From assembly GCF_014692505.1 (NCBI RefSeq), contig NZ_JACNYK010000006.1:62001-126000 (forward strand): a stretch of DNA of 64,000 nucleotides, written 5' to 3'. This document shows, in pieces, positions 9,124-15,975 of the stretch. The DNA comes from Sphingobacterium arenae (GTDB lineage: Bacteria > Bacteroidota > Bacteroidia > Sphingobacteriales > Sphingobacteriaceae). The first letter of the stretch is position 1. The number at the start of each line of letters is the position of its first letter. The notes below the pieces were generated by a model, which saw only the letters and a program-made list of their open reading frames with translations, did not search any database and was not told the DNA's origin. The translations under genes and the position numbers were made by a program.

Positions 9124-10239
9124 ATGAAGGATCACCTAAAAGACGTATTTTTTCAGTTGTTGCGCATGGGTTTGTGGGGGAAGGGCGAGCTTGCATTGGA
9201 AAGACCTTTGTCTGACGAAGATTGGTCTGTGCTGTATCGCTATGCGAAAAACCATACGGTGGAAGGGATCTTGTTTGATGCGTTCTTGCTGATGCCAGAA
9301 GAACAGTTGCCGCATCGGGCGTTGCGTATGAAATGGACGGTACGGGTGGACCAGATAGAGCGGATGAATAAACAGATGAATGAGGTAATAGCCGACCAAT
9401 ATACGTATTTCGTCCAGCAGGGTATAAAGCCCATTTTACTCAAGGGACAAGGTGTAGCGACCTGTTATCGCCATCCTGCGCACCGCGTGTCTGGGGATAT
9501 CGATTGGCATTTTGAAGAGAATGGATACAACCGGGCGTTACAGCTGGTGCGAGAGAAGGGCGTAAAGGTAAATGCCGTTATGACCTTTTGCTGCGACTAT
9601 GGTTGGAAGGGCATCCCGATTGAGCACCAACGAAAAATATTTGATGTCCGCAGCCCTTTTAAGATAGCTTATTTGAAAAAGCTGGAAAACAAATATAAGG
9701 CGAAACAGCAATCCCTACTGATCGAAGGACAGTCCGTCAGCCTGCTCGCACCTGAATTACAGGTATTGCAGGTTAATGTACATATCCTAAAACACCTATT
9801 AGGCGTGGGGATCGGGCTTCGGCAAATCTGTGACGCGGCTATCTTATATCACGCTTATCGAGATCAGATTGATCCAGAGAAATTGCGCCGGATGTATAAG
9901 AAGATAGGTGTGTTGAAATGGATGCATCTCTTGCACTATATATTGGTCAACTACCTAGGTTTGTCAAAAGAAGATCTGCCGTTTCCTTACCCGGATAAGC
10001 TTCGGGCGGACTGGATGATGGGTGAGATATGGCTCTCCGGAAATTTTGGCGTTCATGACGAACGGTATGCGGATGGAAAAGCATCTTTTGTTTCTATCCA
10101 CCCAGATGGTGCGCGTCGTATGTGGCAAAATATGTGGCGCTATTTACCTTACGCTCCCCAAGAAGCGGTCTTTTTCCCGATCCGACGCATTACCGCACGG
10201 CTGGACGCTTTTCTTTCTTCCCGAAGATCTCGGATTTAA
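9124..10239 (+). CDS. Nucleotidyltransferase family protein (NTP_transf_5 type)
   Basis: The 371-residue product shows the minimal nucleotidyltransferase pattern of the NTP_transf_5 family: an IKPILLKGQGVA segment (about 101-112), then R121-V-SGDIDWHF with the paired Asp of the active site at about 125 and 127. The C-terminal half is helical (VLQVNVHILKHLLGVGIGLRQICDAAILYH). Members of this family are often found in peptide natural-product clusters, including lasso-peptide clusters, though the reaction is poorly established. I prefer the ATG at 9124; an upstream TTG at 9106 is possible. It leads a set of plus-strand genes for a small peptide, a peptidase and an ABC exporter, which suggests it modifies a peptide or sugar in that pathway. 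That role is inference. Confidence 0.8.
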   Translation: MKDHLKDVFFQLLRMGLWGKGELALERPLSDEDWSVLYRYAKNHTVEGILFDAFLLMPEEQLPHRALRMKWTVRVDQIERMNKQMNEVIADQYTYFVQQGIKPILLKGQGVATCYRHPAHRVSGDIDWHFEENGYNRALQLVREKGVKVNAVMTFCCDYGWKGIPIEHQRKIFDVRSPFKIAYLKKLENKYKAKQQSLLIEGQSVSLLAPELQVLQVNVHILKHLLGVGIGLRQICDAAILYHAYRDQIDPEKLRRMYKKIGVLKWMHLLHYILVNYLGLSKEDLPFPYPDKLRADWMMGEIWLSGNFGVHDERYADGKASFVSIHPDGARRMWQNMWRYLPYAPQEAVFFPIRRITARLDAFLSSRRSRI

Positions 10240-10742
10240 TATCCTGATTTTACGTTTTACTTACGTTTTTTGATGCCTCCAAAAGGTCTTTCCACAGTCT
10301 TGTTTTTTGTAATTACTTCTTGATTGTAGCATGTCAGCTACAAAAATGTGAAAAATTTGCAAACAAAATAAACCTTCTGTTTGTTGTGTTTTTATTGTTT
10401 GAAGGCTTATTATATAGGATTTTGAACAAATGTTTGCAATTTGACAAAACAAAAATCACGTTATTTCTTTGTTTGTTTTATTGCTATTATGTAGATTTAT
10501 GAAGTTTATATGATGATTTTGTAGTATTTCTGTTACAAATTTGTTGTTAATTAACTGCCGAGTTTATGAAAAATTATACTATCTGGCCCTTAAAAAGGAG
10601 CTCTTTTCATGGTAACGCCTGTGTGTTCCGTCAAAACGATGGGATCATTCTTTCTTTAATTTTCACGTAGTATTTCTAGTCGATTAATCATGGAGAAAAA
10701 CGGTAATCAATAACCAACAATCACAATTAAAATAATATAACA
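10240..10742. other. 503-bp AT-rich intergenic region before the small-peptide gene
   Basis: No convincing gene is present; the short frames here use TTG starts and have AT-driven composition. I see a 7-bp inverted repeat (arms 10324-10330 and 10337-10343, TTGTAGC), a 9-bp inverted pair TTGCAAACA (10357-10365) and TGTTTGCAA (10431-10439), and an 11-bp direct repeat GTAGTATTTCT at 10521 and 10667. No clean TAnnTTTG box was found. The region probably holds the promoter and a long leader for the peptide-fimbrillin transcript, possibly with regulator sites. Confidence 0.5.
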
Positions 10743-10916
10743 ATGAAAACAATTAAAAAAATGAAGTATGTATCGCCCGCCTTAGAGGTGGTGCAAATTG
10801 AAATGGAAGAAGGTATCGCTGGTGGTTCTCCTGGAGCTGTGGCGCCGGGTACTACACCGGGATCGAATGATTGGGGAGAAGGTACTCCAGGTGGAGGTAA
10901 CTGGGACGGAAACTAG
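10743..10916 (+). CDS. 57-residue leader-plus-Gly/Pro-rich peptide, candidate secreted precursor
   Basis: ATG at 10743 opens a 57-codon frame ending with TAG at 10916. The N-terminal half (residues 1-28) is MKTIKKMKYVSPALEVVQI followed by an acidic EMEEGIAGG stretch. The pattern KYxxPxLEVxxIExEEGI is a leader-like block I associate with many uncharacterised short Bacteroidota peptides. The C-terminal half (29-57) is rich in Gly, Pro, Ser and Thr with two aromatic sites (NDWGEG at 42-47 and NWDGN at 53-57), no Cys and no Lys. The GlyGly pair at 27-28 marks a possible cleavage point. The gene sits 50 bp upstream of a fimbrillin-like lipoprotein gene and in a run with a thioredoxin-like protein, a Ser/His peptidase and an ABC exporter. 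A precursor of an exported modified peptide is an inference; a structural partner of the surface protein is the alternative. Confidence 0.7.
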   Translation: MKTIKKMKYVSPALEVVQIEMEEGIAGGSPGAVAPGTTPGSNDWGEGTPGGGNWDGN

Positions 10917-10966
10917 CCCAATAATACCGAATAGTAACATAATTATTAATACGAAATAACGAAAAA

Positions 10967-12808
10967 ATGAACTTTATACGATTTAAACGTGCAAATTGGG
11001 TGGTCGTAATGGCTATGCTTGCACTTCCAGGGGCACTTATGACAAGCTGCTCAAAAGAAACAACTCCGACGGAGGAGGTGGCACCTAAAGGGGATAAGTT
11101 GACGATCTCGGTTTTGGGAATCAATAATGGTGATACAGACGCTTCTTTAAAATCTAAAGCAGGATCTTCGAATGTGGCGAAAGCTAGTGCTGCTTCGGTT
11201 GAAGCACCGACTGTATACGAATTTGACGATGTGGATATGGCTGTTTCTGTAGGCAATAAGCTGCCTGTTAAAGAAACGAATGTTGCTGTCAGAAGAATGA
11301 AAAATGGTCTTGCAGCCAATGCTGGATTGAAAATGGCAGAAGAAGTGGCAGCTGGAGTAAAATATGTCGTGTATATATATGACGGCAATACGTTTGTTAC
11401 TTCTGCCGAACTTGAGTCAGGTACAGAGGGCACAATTGAAGGATTGGATCTTACAAAAAGCTATACGTGGGTAGCACTTTCGTATAGCAGTGACGTTGAG
11501 GTACCGGAAACAACTCCGACTAGCTCAGAGATTGCTTTGCCAGAGAATACGGACGTTCTGTACGCATCAGGTACGGTTGATTTAGCGACAGATCCAACAA
11601 TCGGTATTATGTTCGATCATGTGTTCTCCCGTATTGGTGTTGAGCTAAATACGATTGGTGTTTTTGGTGAGATAACAGGAACACCTGCTGTAGAGGTGAC
11701 AGGTATAGAGCTAACAACTGGGGATATTGACTTATTAACCGGTGAAGTGACTGCGGGTTCAGGTTCGCCACTGACCCTGACTTATGCTGATTTTGAGAAC
11801 GTAGATCCGGCTTATGATGATGCAAAAATCGCTTATGTATATACAGCTGGCACAGCGCAGCAGACCATTGACGTGAGTGTACAGGGGTTGGATATCAGCC
11901 ACGCAGATGGTAATTTGGCGCGAACGTATTTCGCTAACGGAGCCACTATGCAAACAAATGTAACTCCTGAAATGGGCAAGAGTCACCATATATTGTTGAA
12001 TGTGGTGGAGTCTCCGTTAACAACTACTTACGGTGGAAGAACGGTGAGATGGGGACGTTCAAACTTGTATTACAGAAATACAGGTGATGCGCTTCGTAAC
12101 TATGCTTTTTATGCTACTAATGGACAATCGGCTCGCGCAGATGGCTATTTCGGATTTGGAGGGACTGTTCCGGGTACCTTTGCGACATCAGCAACCGAAG
12201 GTGACCCTTGTGCACTTGTTTATCCAGCAGGCCTTTGGAAGCAACCGGCTAACGAAGACTTCAACAACATGATTAATAGCTCAGGTACGCTAACAAATGT
12301 ATTAGGTAGCTTGCTTGGAGCTGTAATTCAATTGCCAGGTGCTCCGAATGCTACCCTTGGAAGTAATTACATACAGTATACTTCTACATCTCCAGGAGGA
12401 GCTGATGTGTTTGGCGATGAAGGTAACAATTTACGTTTCTACTTCAATGGGCACATTAACAACGTAGCGGCACTTACGCAACTTGGCAATGGAGGCGGAT
12501 TGCTTGGTTTAGGTTTGAACGATCTTTCTGTTAGTTTACTAGACCAGAGTGTACTTGACCTAGGGATAAATGTGTTGGATAGCTACGGCGATTTAACAGC
12601 ACTATGGACGCATGATCAAGCATTGGATCTTTTAGGTCTTGTCGGTGCTGGAACTTGGGGCTATATCGCAATACCGGTCGATCCATTAATTGGATCAAAT
12701 TACGTTCCTGCAAGAAAGACTGCAGAATTGTTGAATGGAGTTTCCGCATTAGGCGTGGACTTATTGAGCACAACGCTTAAGAACGTTCGTTGTGTACGTG
12801 CGAACTAA
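10967..12808 (+). CDS. Fimbrillin-like (FimA/Mfa-type) surface lipoprotein
   Basis: The 613-residue product has a signal peptide and lipobox MTSC with Cys28. The mature protein starts with GDKLTISVLGI, a strand typical of fimbrillin-family proteins, and contains IMFDHVFSRIGVEL (about residue 215), which matches the conserved Lx-HxLARVxVxL core of FimA/Mfa-like domains. Two beta-sandwich domains of the pilin type are likely in residues 35-345. The C-terminal part (350-613) is rich in Gly, Leu and Asn, begins with VRWGRSNLYY and ends in LLSTTLKNVRCVRAN; the final VRCVR resembles the end of the Fibrobacter-type paralogous domain found on surface proteins. It probably forms fimbria-like or cell-surface structures. 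It shares a transcript with the 57-residue peptide and is followed by a strong terminator. Confidence 0.7.
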   Translation: MNFIRFKRANWVVVMAMLALPGALMTSCSKETTPTEEVAPKGDKLTISVLGINNGDTDASLKSKAGSSNVAKASAASVEAPTVYEFDDVDMAVSVGNKLPVKETNVAVRRMKNGLAANAGLKMAEEVAAGVKYVVYIYDGNTFVTSAELESGTEGTIEGLDLTKSYTWVALSYSSDVEVPETTPTSSEIALPENTDVLYASGTVDLATDPTIGIMFDHVFSRIGVELNTIGVFGEITGTPAVEVTGIELTTGDIDLLTGEVTAGSGSPLTLTYADFENVDPAYDDAKIAYVYTAGTAQQTIDVSVQGLDISHADGNLARTYFANGATMQTNVTPEMGKSHHILLNVVESPLTTTYGGRTVRWGRSNLYYRNTGDALRNYAFYATNGQSARADGYFGFGGTVPGTFATSATEGDPCALVYPAGLWKQPANEDFNNMINSSGTLTNVLGSLLGAVIQLPGAPNATLGSNYIQYTSTSPGGADVFGDEGNNLRFYFNGHINNVAALTQLGNGGGLLGLGLNDLSVSLLDQSVLDLGINVLDSYGDLTALWTHDQALDLLGLVGAGTWGYIAIPVDPLIGSNYVPARKTAELLNGVSALGVDLLSTTLKNVRCVRAN

Positions 12809-12859
12809 TTGGTAAAAAACAAATTTATCAATAGCCATAAAATAGTTTTATGAAGGAAG

Positions 12860-12889
12860 GGCCATCCAAAATATCGGATGGCCTTTTTT
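12860..12889 (+). terminator. Intrinsic terminator after the fimbrillin-like gene
   Basis: A perfect 8-bp stem (GGCCATCC at 12860-12867 and GGATGGCC at 12876-12883) with an 8-nt loop is followed by TTTTTTG. It lies 51 bp after the stop of the fimbrillin-like gene and would end or attenuate the peptide-fimbrillin transcript before the thioredoxin/peptidase/exporter genes. Confidence 0.9.
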
Positions 12890-12940
12890 GTTTGCGTAAT
12901 TACGCATAAAGAGCTAACTTAACCAAAAATTCACCAAGTT

Positions 12941-13864
12941 ATGAATTTAGTATTTCTACAAAGAGGGCGGCTATACTGGGCATTAGCGATTCTATTGATG
13001 GGAATTTCCTGCGGGAATCCCAAGGAGGGGCAATCTGTGCAGAAGGATAACGTAAATTCGGATATAGAAATAACGGCTTCCATTCCTGCAAAACGACTGC
13101 TTAACTATTGGGATGGTTTTAATTTTAAGGCTAGGACAGAGACGACGAATCTGGATGATCCGGAACAGAAGTTGGTAGATTTTATCGCGTTGTTTCCGAC
13201 CGTACCCGATACGGTTGTGCAAATTGCAGTGCATAGCATGCTAAAAAAAGCATCTGTGGCGCCTAGGACTTTCAACTATTTTTTGGATAAATATAACCAC
13301 TACCTGTACGACCCCAACTCGCCCATGCGAAACGAAGGGTATTATGAGCAAGTATTGACTTATCTCGCGGCAGATGAAACCTTACGGGACGAGGAAAGGG
13401 AAAAGTATGCCTTGTTGTTGGAACTTGTTCGTAAGAACCAGGTCGGAACCGTGGCAACAGATTTTCAGTATCTGGGCAAAGATGGGAAATACCGCACCAT
13501 GCGCGAGGGTGAAAAGCCGTATAAAATGCTCGTGTTTTACGATCCGACGTGCACCCATTGCGCGGCTATAATGCAAGATTTAGCACAAACACCCGCTGTC
13601 AATAATTGTATTGAGAATGGTTTTTTAGATATTGTATCGGTAAGTTTGTATCCGGATAAGGACAGTTGGGTTGCATATCAAAAACGGATACCGGATAACT
13701 GGATCAACGGCTGGGATGAAAAAGGTGACGTTATCAATGAAGGCTTATATAATATACGGGCTTACCCGACCATCTTTCTATTGGATGGGGAAAATACAGT
13801 TTTACTAAAAGATGCACCGCTCGATGTCACTTTGCGCTATTTGGTGCGTTTAGTTTCTCGTTAA
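12941..13864 (+). CDS. Thioredoxin-like lipoprotein with N-terminal DUF5106-type region
   Basis: The 307-residue product has a signal peptide and lipobox GISC with Cys24. A helical region (about 50-170) resembles the DUF5106 domain that precedes thioredoxin folds in Bacteroidota. The thioredoxin domain starts near 193 with YKMLVFYDPTCTHC, giving an active-site CTHC at 204-207, and has the cis-Pro loop RAYPTIFLLD near 285. It should be anchored to a membrane and act as a periplasmic thiol oxidoreductase. Neither the 57-residue peptide nor its core contains Cys, so if it serves this cassette its substrate must be another protein, for example the fimbrillin-like lipoprotein with its few Cys or the export machinery. 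It is 10 bp upstream of the peptidase gene. Confidence 0.8.
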   Translation: MNLVFLQRGRLYWALAILLMGISCGNPKEGQSVQKDNVNSDIEITASIPAKRLLNYWDGFNFKARTETTNLDDPEQKLVDFIALFPTVPDTVVQIAVHSMLKKASVAPRTFNYFLDKYNHYLYDPNSPMRNEGYYEQVLTYLAADETLRDEEREKYALLLELVRKNQVGTVATDFQYLGKDGKYRTMREGEKPYKMLVFYDPTCTHCAAIMQDLAQTPAVNNCIENGFLDIVSVSLYPDKDSWVAYQKRIPDNWINGWDEKGDVINEGLYNIRAYPTIFLLDGENTVLLKDAPLDVTLRYLVRLVSR

Positions 13865-13874
13865 CAACGAACAA

Positions 13875-14327
13875 ATGGATACGAAACACCAACAGGTTGT
13901 CAGGATCGAAAATGAAAGTTTCTTTTCCGTGGTAAAGGATCGACTCGATCTAGGTGACCGGGTGTGTATACCTGTGGTGGGTAAGAGCATGGAGCCTTTT
14001 TTGCGGGAGAAAGACGAGGTGCTTTTGCAAACGGCAAGGGATGCGGAGATCGCTATTGGCGATATTGTGTTGGCAAAATGGGGTCAGCGCTACGTTTTGC
14101 ACCGTGTTGTGCGAAAAAAAGCGGACGAGCTTTGGCTAGCGGGCGATAATAACTTGGCGCAGATAGAAAAGGTTGGTGTGGCCGATATATTAGCGGTGCT
14201 ATTGGAAGCACGGCGCGTAGGAAAGATCTTGCCTGTTTCTCGTCCATTTAATAAAAACTTAGGTCTATTATGGTATTACCTGCGCCTGCCGAGACGGGTT
14301 GTCGTAGCCATAAAACGTAGATGGTAA
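13875..14327 (+). CDS. S24/S26-type peptidase, Ser/His variant
   Basis: The 150-residue product matches the compact signal-peptidase/LexA-type serine protease fold. GKSMEPFLREKDEV places the nucleophile at Ser38, IGDIVLAK (61-68) is the following strand, and YVLHRVV places His76 where bacterial enzymes have a general-base Lys; LAGDNN (89-93) is the last conserved box. His at this position is typical of the S26B/ER signal peptidase branch. No N-terminal membrane anchor is seen, but a basic amphipathic C-terminal tail (YYLRLPRRVVVAIKRRW) could bind the membrane. Such proteins recur next to NTP_transf_5 proteins and ABC exporters in peptide clusters, so it is a good candidate for precursor cleavage. 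It ends 6 bp before the exporter gene. Confidence 0.8.
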   Translation: MDTKHQQVVRIENESFFSVVKDRLDLGDRVCIPVVGKSMEPFLREKDEVLLQTARDAEIAIGDIVLAKWGQRYVLHRVVRKKADELWLAGDNNLAQIEKVGVADILAVLLEARRVGKILPVSRPFNKNLGLLWYYLRLPRRVVVAIKRRW

Positions 14328-14333
14328 TGTAAA

Positions 14334-15959
14334 TTGGAACATAAACTAACGTATCAACTTAAATGGGCATGGGCTTTCTCGAAACCCTATCGGGGGCCGC
14401 TGTTACTTTATTTTTTGGCCGAATTGCTGGCTTTAGGGCTATCCTTGCTATTTATCTATTATTCGAAATATACGATCGATTACGCTATTGCTGGCGATAC
14501 TGCGCTTATGAAACGATCGTTGTGGCTGGCAGTATGGAGTGTGCTGGCTGGGCAGGGAGCTAGTTTATATGGTTCTTGGATAAACGAGCGCATGCGTTCC
14601 CGGATGTTAGTCCGGTTGCAGCAGGACGTGGTCGACGCGCAGATGCGGGCTACATGGGTGTTGGTGAAAAACTGGCATACGGGCGATATCATGATACGGG
14701 TCAATACGGATTGTCAGGAAGTGGTGCAGATGATCGGTACAACGGCCGTGGACGCCGTAATTACCGTTTTGCGATTGCTTTCGGCCTTTGGTTTCTTGTG
14801 GATTATGGATCCGATGTTGGCCGTGCTGATATTGTGTATTTCGCCCGTGATCGTATTTTCTAAATTGTATTTTCGACGCCTGAAAAAGATGAATCAGGAA
14901 CTGAAACGGGCGGAAAGTAGTTTAGGAAATGTGGTGCAGGAAAACATGCGGTTTCGGTTGGTGATCCGCGCTTTAGGCTTACAGCGCATCCGCTGGGAGA
15001 AGGTAACGGGGAGCCAGGAGGCGATTTATGCGATGAAAATGCGGGTCTTGAATTTCTCCACGGTTTCAAAAGGTATTTTGCGCTTTACGGTGAATGCCGG
15101 TTTTTTACTCACCTTTATCTGGGGTATCCTGCGCTTACACGCAGCAGAGATTACTTTTGGTACGATGTCGGCCTTTTTACAACTGGTAGGCCGTATCCAG
15201 GGGCCTGTATTGACTTTAATGGGCTTTGTTCCGACGTTTATCCGTTTCCGCACGGCATTGGAGCGGGTAGATGAAATGCTGCAATCTGAAAGAGAAGAGG
15301 AAGTAAAAGCGGAGCATCTGCCAAACATTCAGCAAGTAAGTTTACGGGCTGTTGATTTCCGATACGAGGATAAGGAAGTCTTCCATCGCTTTGACGCCGA
15401 TTTTACGCGTGGAGCACCTACAGCAGTTGTAGGTGCCAGTGGAAAAGGCAAAACGACGCTCATTCGCTTATTGCTTGGGCTGTTGCAGCCCAATAATGGC
15501 GATTTACAACTTCGTACAGATGGGCGTGAAATACCGTTGAGCAGTGCACACCGCACGAATTTTGCTTATGTGCCGCAAGGTGACAAGCTTTTTAGTGGTA
15601 CGATTCGTGAAAATCTACAGGTAAACAAGGAGGCGGTTTCGGACGAACGCATCAGGGAAGTATTAACGACGGCCTGTGCTACGTTTGTGTATGACTTGCC
15701 AATGGGTTTAGATACATTGGTGGGCGAGTCGGGTTATGGGCTTTCGGAAGGCCAGGCGCAGCGGGTCGCGGTGGCGAGAGCGCTCTTGCAGGATTGCGCG
15801 GTGTGGCTATTTGATGAGGTGACATCGGCTTTGGATCCGTCGACAAGTATCGAATTAACCAACCGTTTATTGGATGCGGGAAAAGATAAGGTATTGGTTT
15901 TCGTGACCCACGACCTGATGCTAACGGAACGGTGTAGTCAGGTGGTGTATATTGGCTAA
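14334..15959 (+). CDS. ABC exporter, fused membrane and ATPase domains
   Basis: The 541-residue product has a type IV exporter membrane domain (about residues 15-310, with segments such as GPLLLYFLAELLALGLSLLF and a coupling region) fused to an ATPase. Walker A is GASGKGKTT (about 366-374), the signature is LSEGQ (about 468), Walker B is VWLFDE followed by VTSALD (about 490-500), and the switch His is in FVTHD (about 525). No C39 peptidase domain is present, so any leader must be cut by another enzyme, and the peptidase gene lies just upstream. The start is probably TTG at 14334: an in-frame TAA lies 9 bp upstream and the next in-frame Met would remove membrane helices. It should export a peptide or lipid-linked product. 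Confidence 0.9.
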   Translation: MEHKLTYQLKWAWAFSKPYRGPLLLYFLAELLALGLSLLFIYYSKYTIDYAIAGDTALMKRSLWLAVWSVLAGQGASLYGSWINERMRSRMLVRLQQDVVDAQMRATWVLVKNWHTGDIMIRVNTDCQEVVQMIGTTAVDAVITVLRLLSAFGFLWIMDPMLAVLILCISPVIVFSKLYFRRLKKMNQELKRAESSLGNVVQENMRFRLVIRALGLQRIRWEKVTGSQEAIYAMKMRVLNFSTVSKGILRFTVNAGFLLTFIWGILRLHAAEITFGTMSAFLQLVGRIQGPVLTLMGFVPTFIRFRTALERVDEMLQSEREEEVKAEHLPNIQQVSLRAVDFRYEDKEVFHRFDADFTRGAPTAVVGASGKGKTTLIRLLLGLLQPNNGDLQLRTDGREIPLSSAHRTNFAYVPQGDKLFSGTIRENLQVNKEAVSDERIREVLTTACATFVYDLPMGLDTLVGESGYGLSEGQAQRVAVARALLQDCAVWLFDEVTSALDPSTSIELTNRLLDAGKDKVLVFVTHDLMLTERCSQVVYIG

Positions 15960-15975
15960 GGAATGGTAAAGTGTG

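Noticed and set aside
10320..10502. 60-codon plus-strand frame in the region before the small-peptide gene
   Set aside because: It starts with TTG, has AT-driven composition rich in Leu, Phe, Cys and Tyr, and no recognisable features. Chance frame.
10521..10677. 11-bp direct repeat GTAGTATTTCT at 10521 and 10667 as a regulatory pair
   Set aside because: It is a single AT-rich pair 146 bp apart with no promoter relation. Mentioned in the intergenic entry only.
10852..11433. 193-codon minus-strand frame across the peptide and fimbrillin genes
   Set aside because: It is the antisense shadow of the fimbrillin-like gene and shows the Ser/Thr/Pro bias of such shadows, with no motif.
9124..15959. 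Lasso-peptide cluster
   Set aside because: No asparagine-synthetase-like cyclase, no B-type leader peptidase and no PqqD-like protein were found. The core also lacks an acidic residue at position 7 to 9 after a clear cleavage point preceded by Thr.
14334..15959. Peptidase-containing (C39) bacteriocin exporter
   Set aside because: The protein starts directly with membrane helices and is only 541 residues, with no N-terminal Cys-protease domain.
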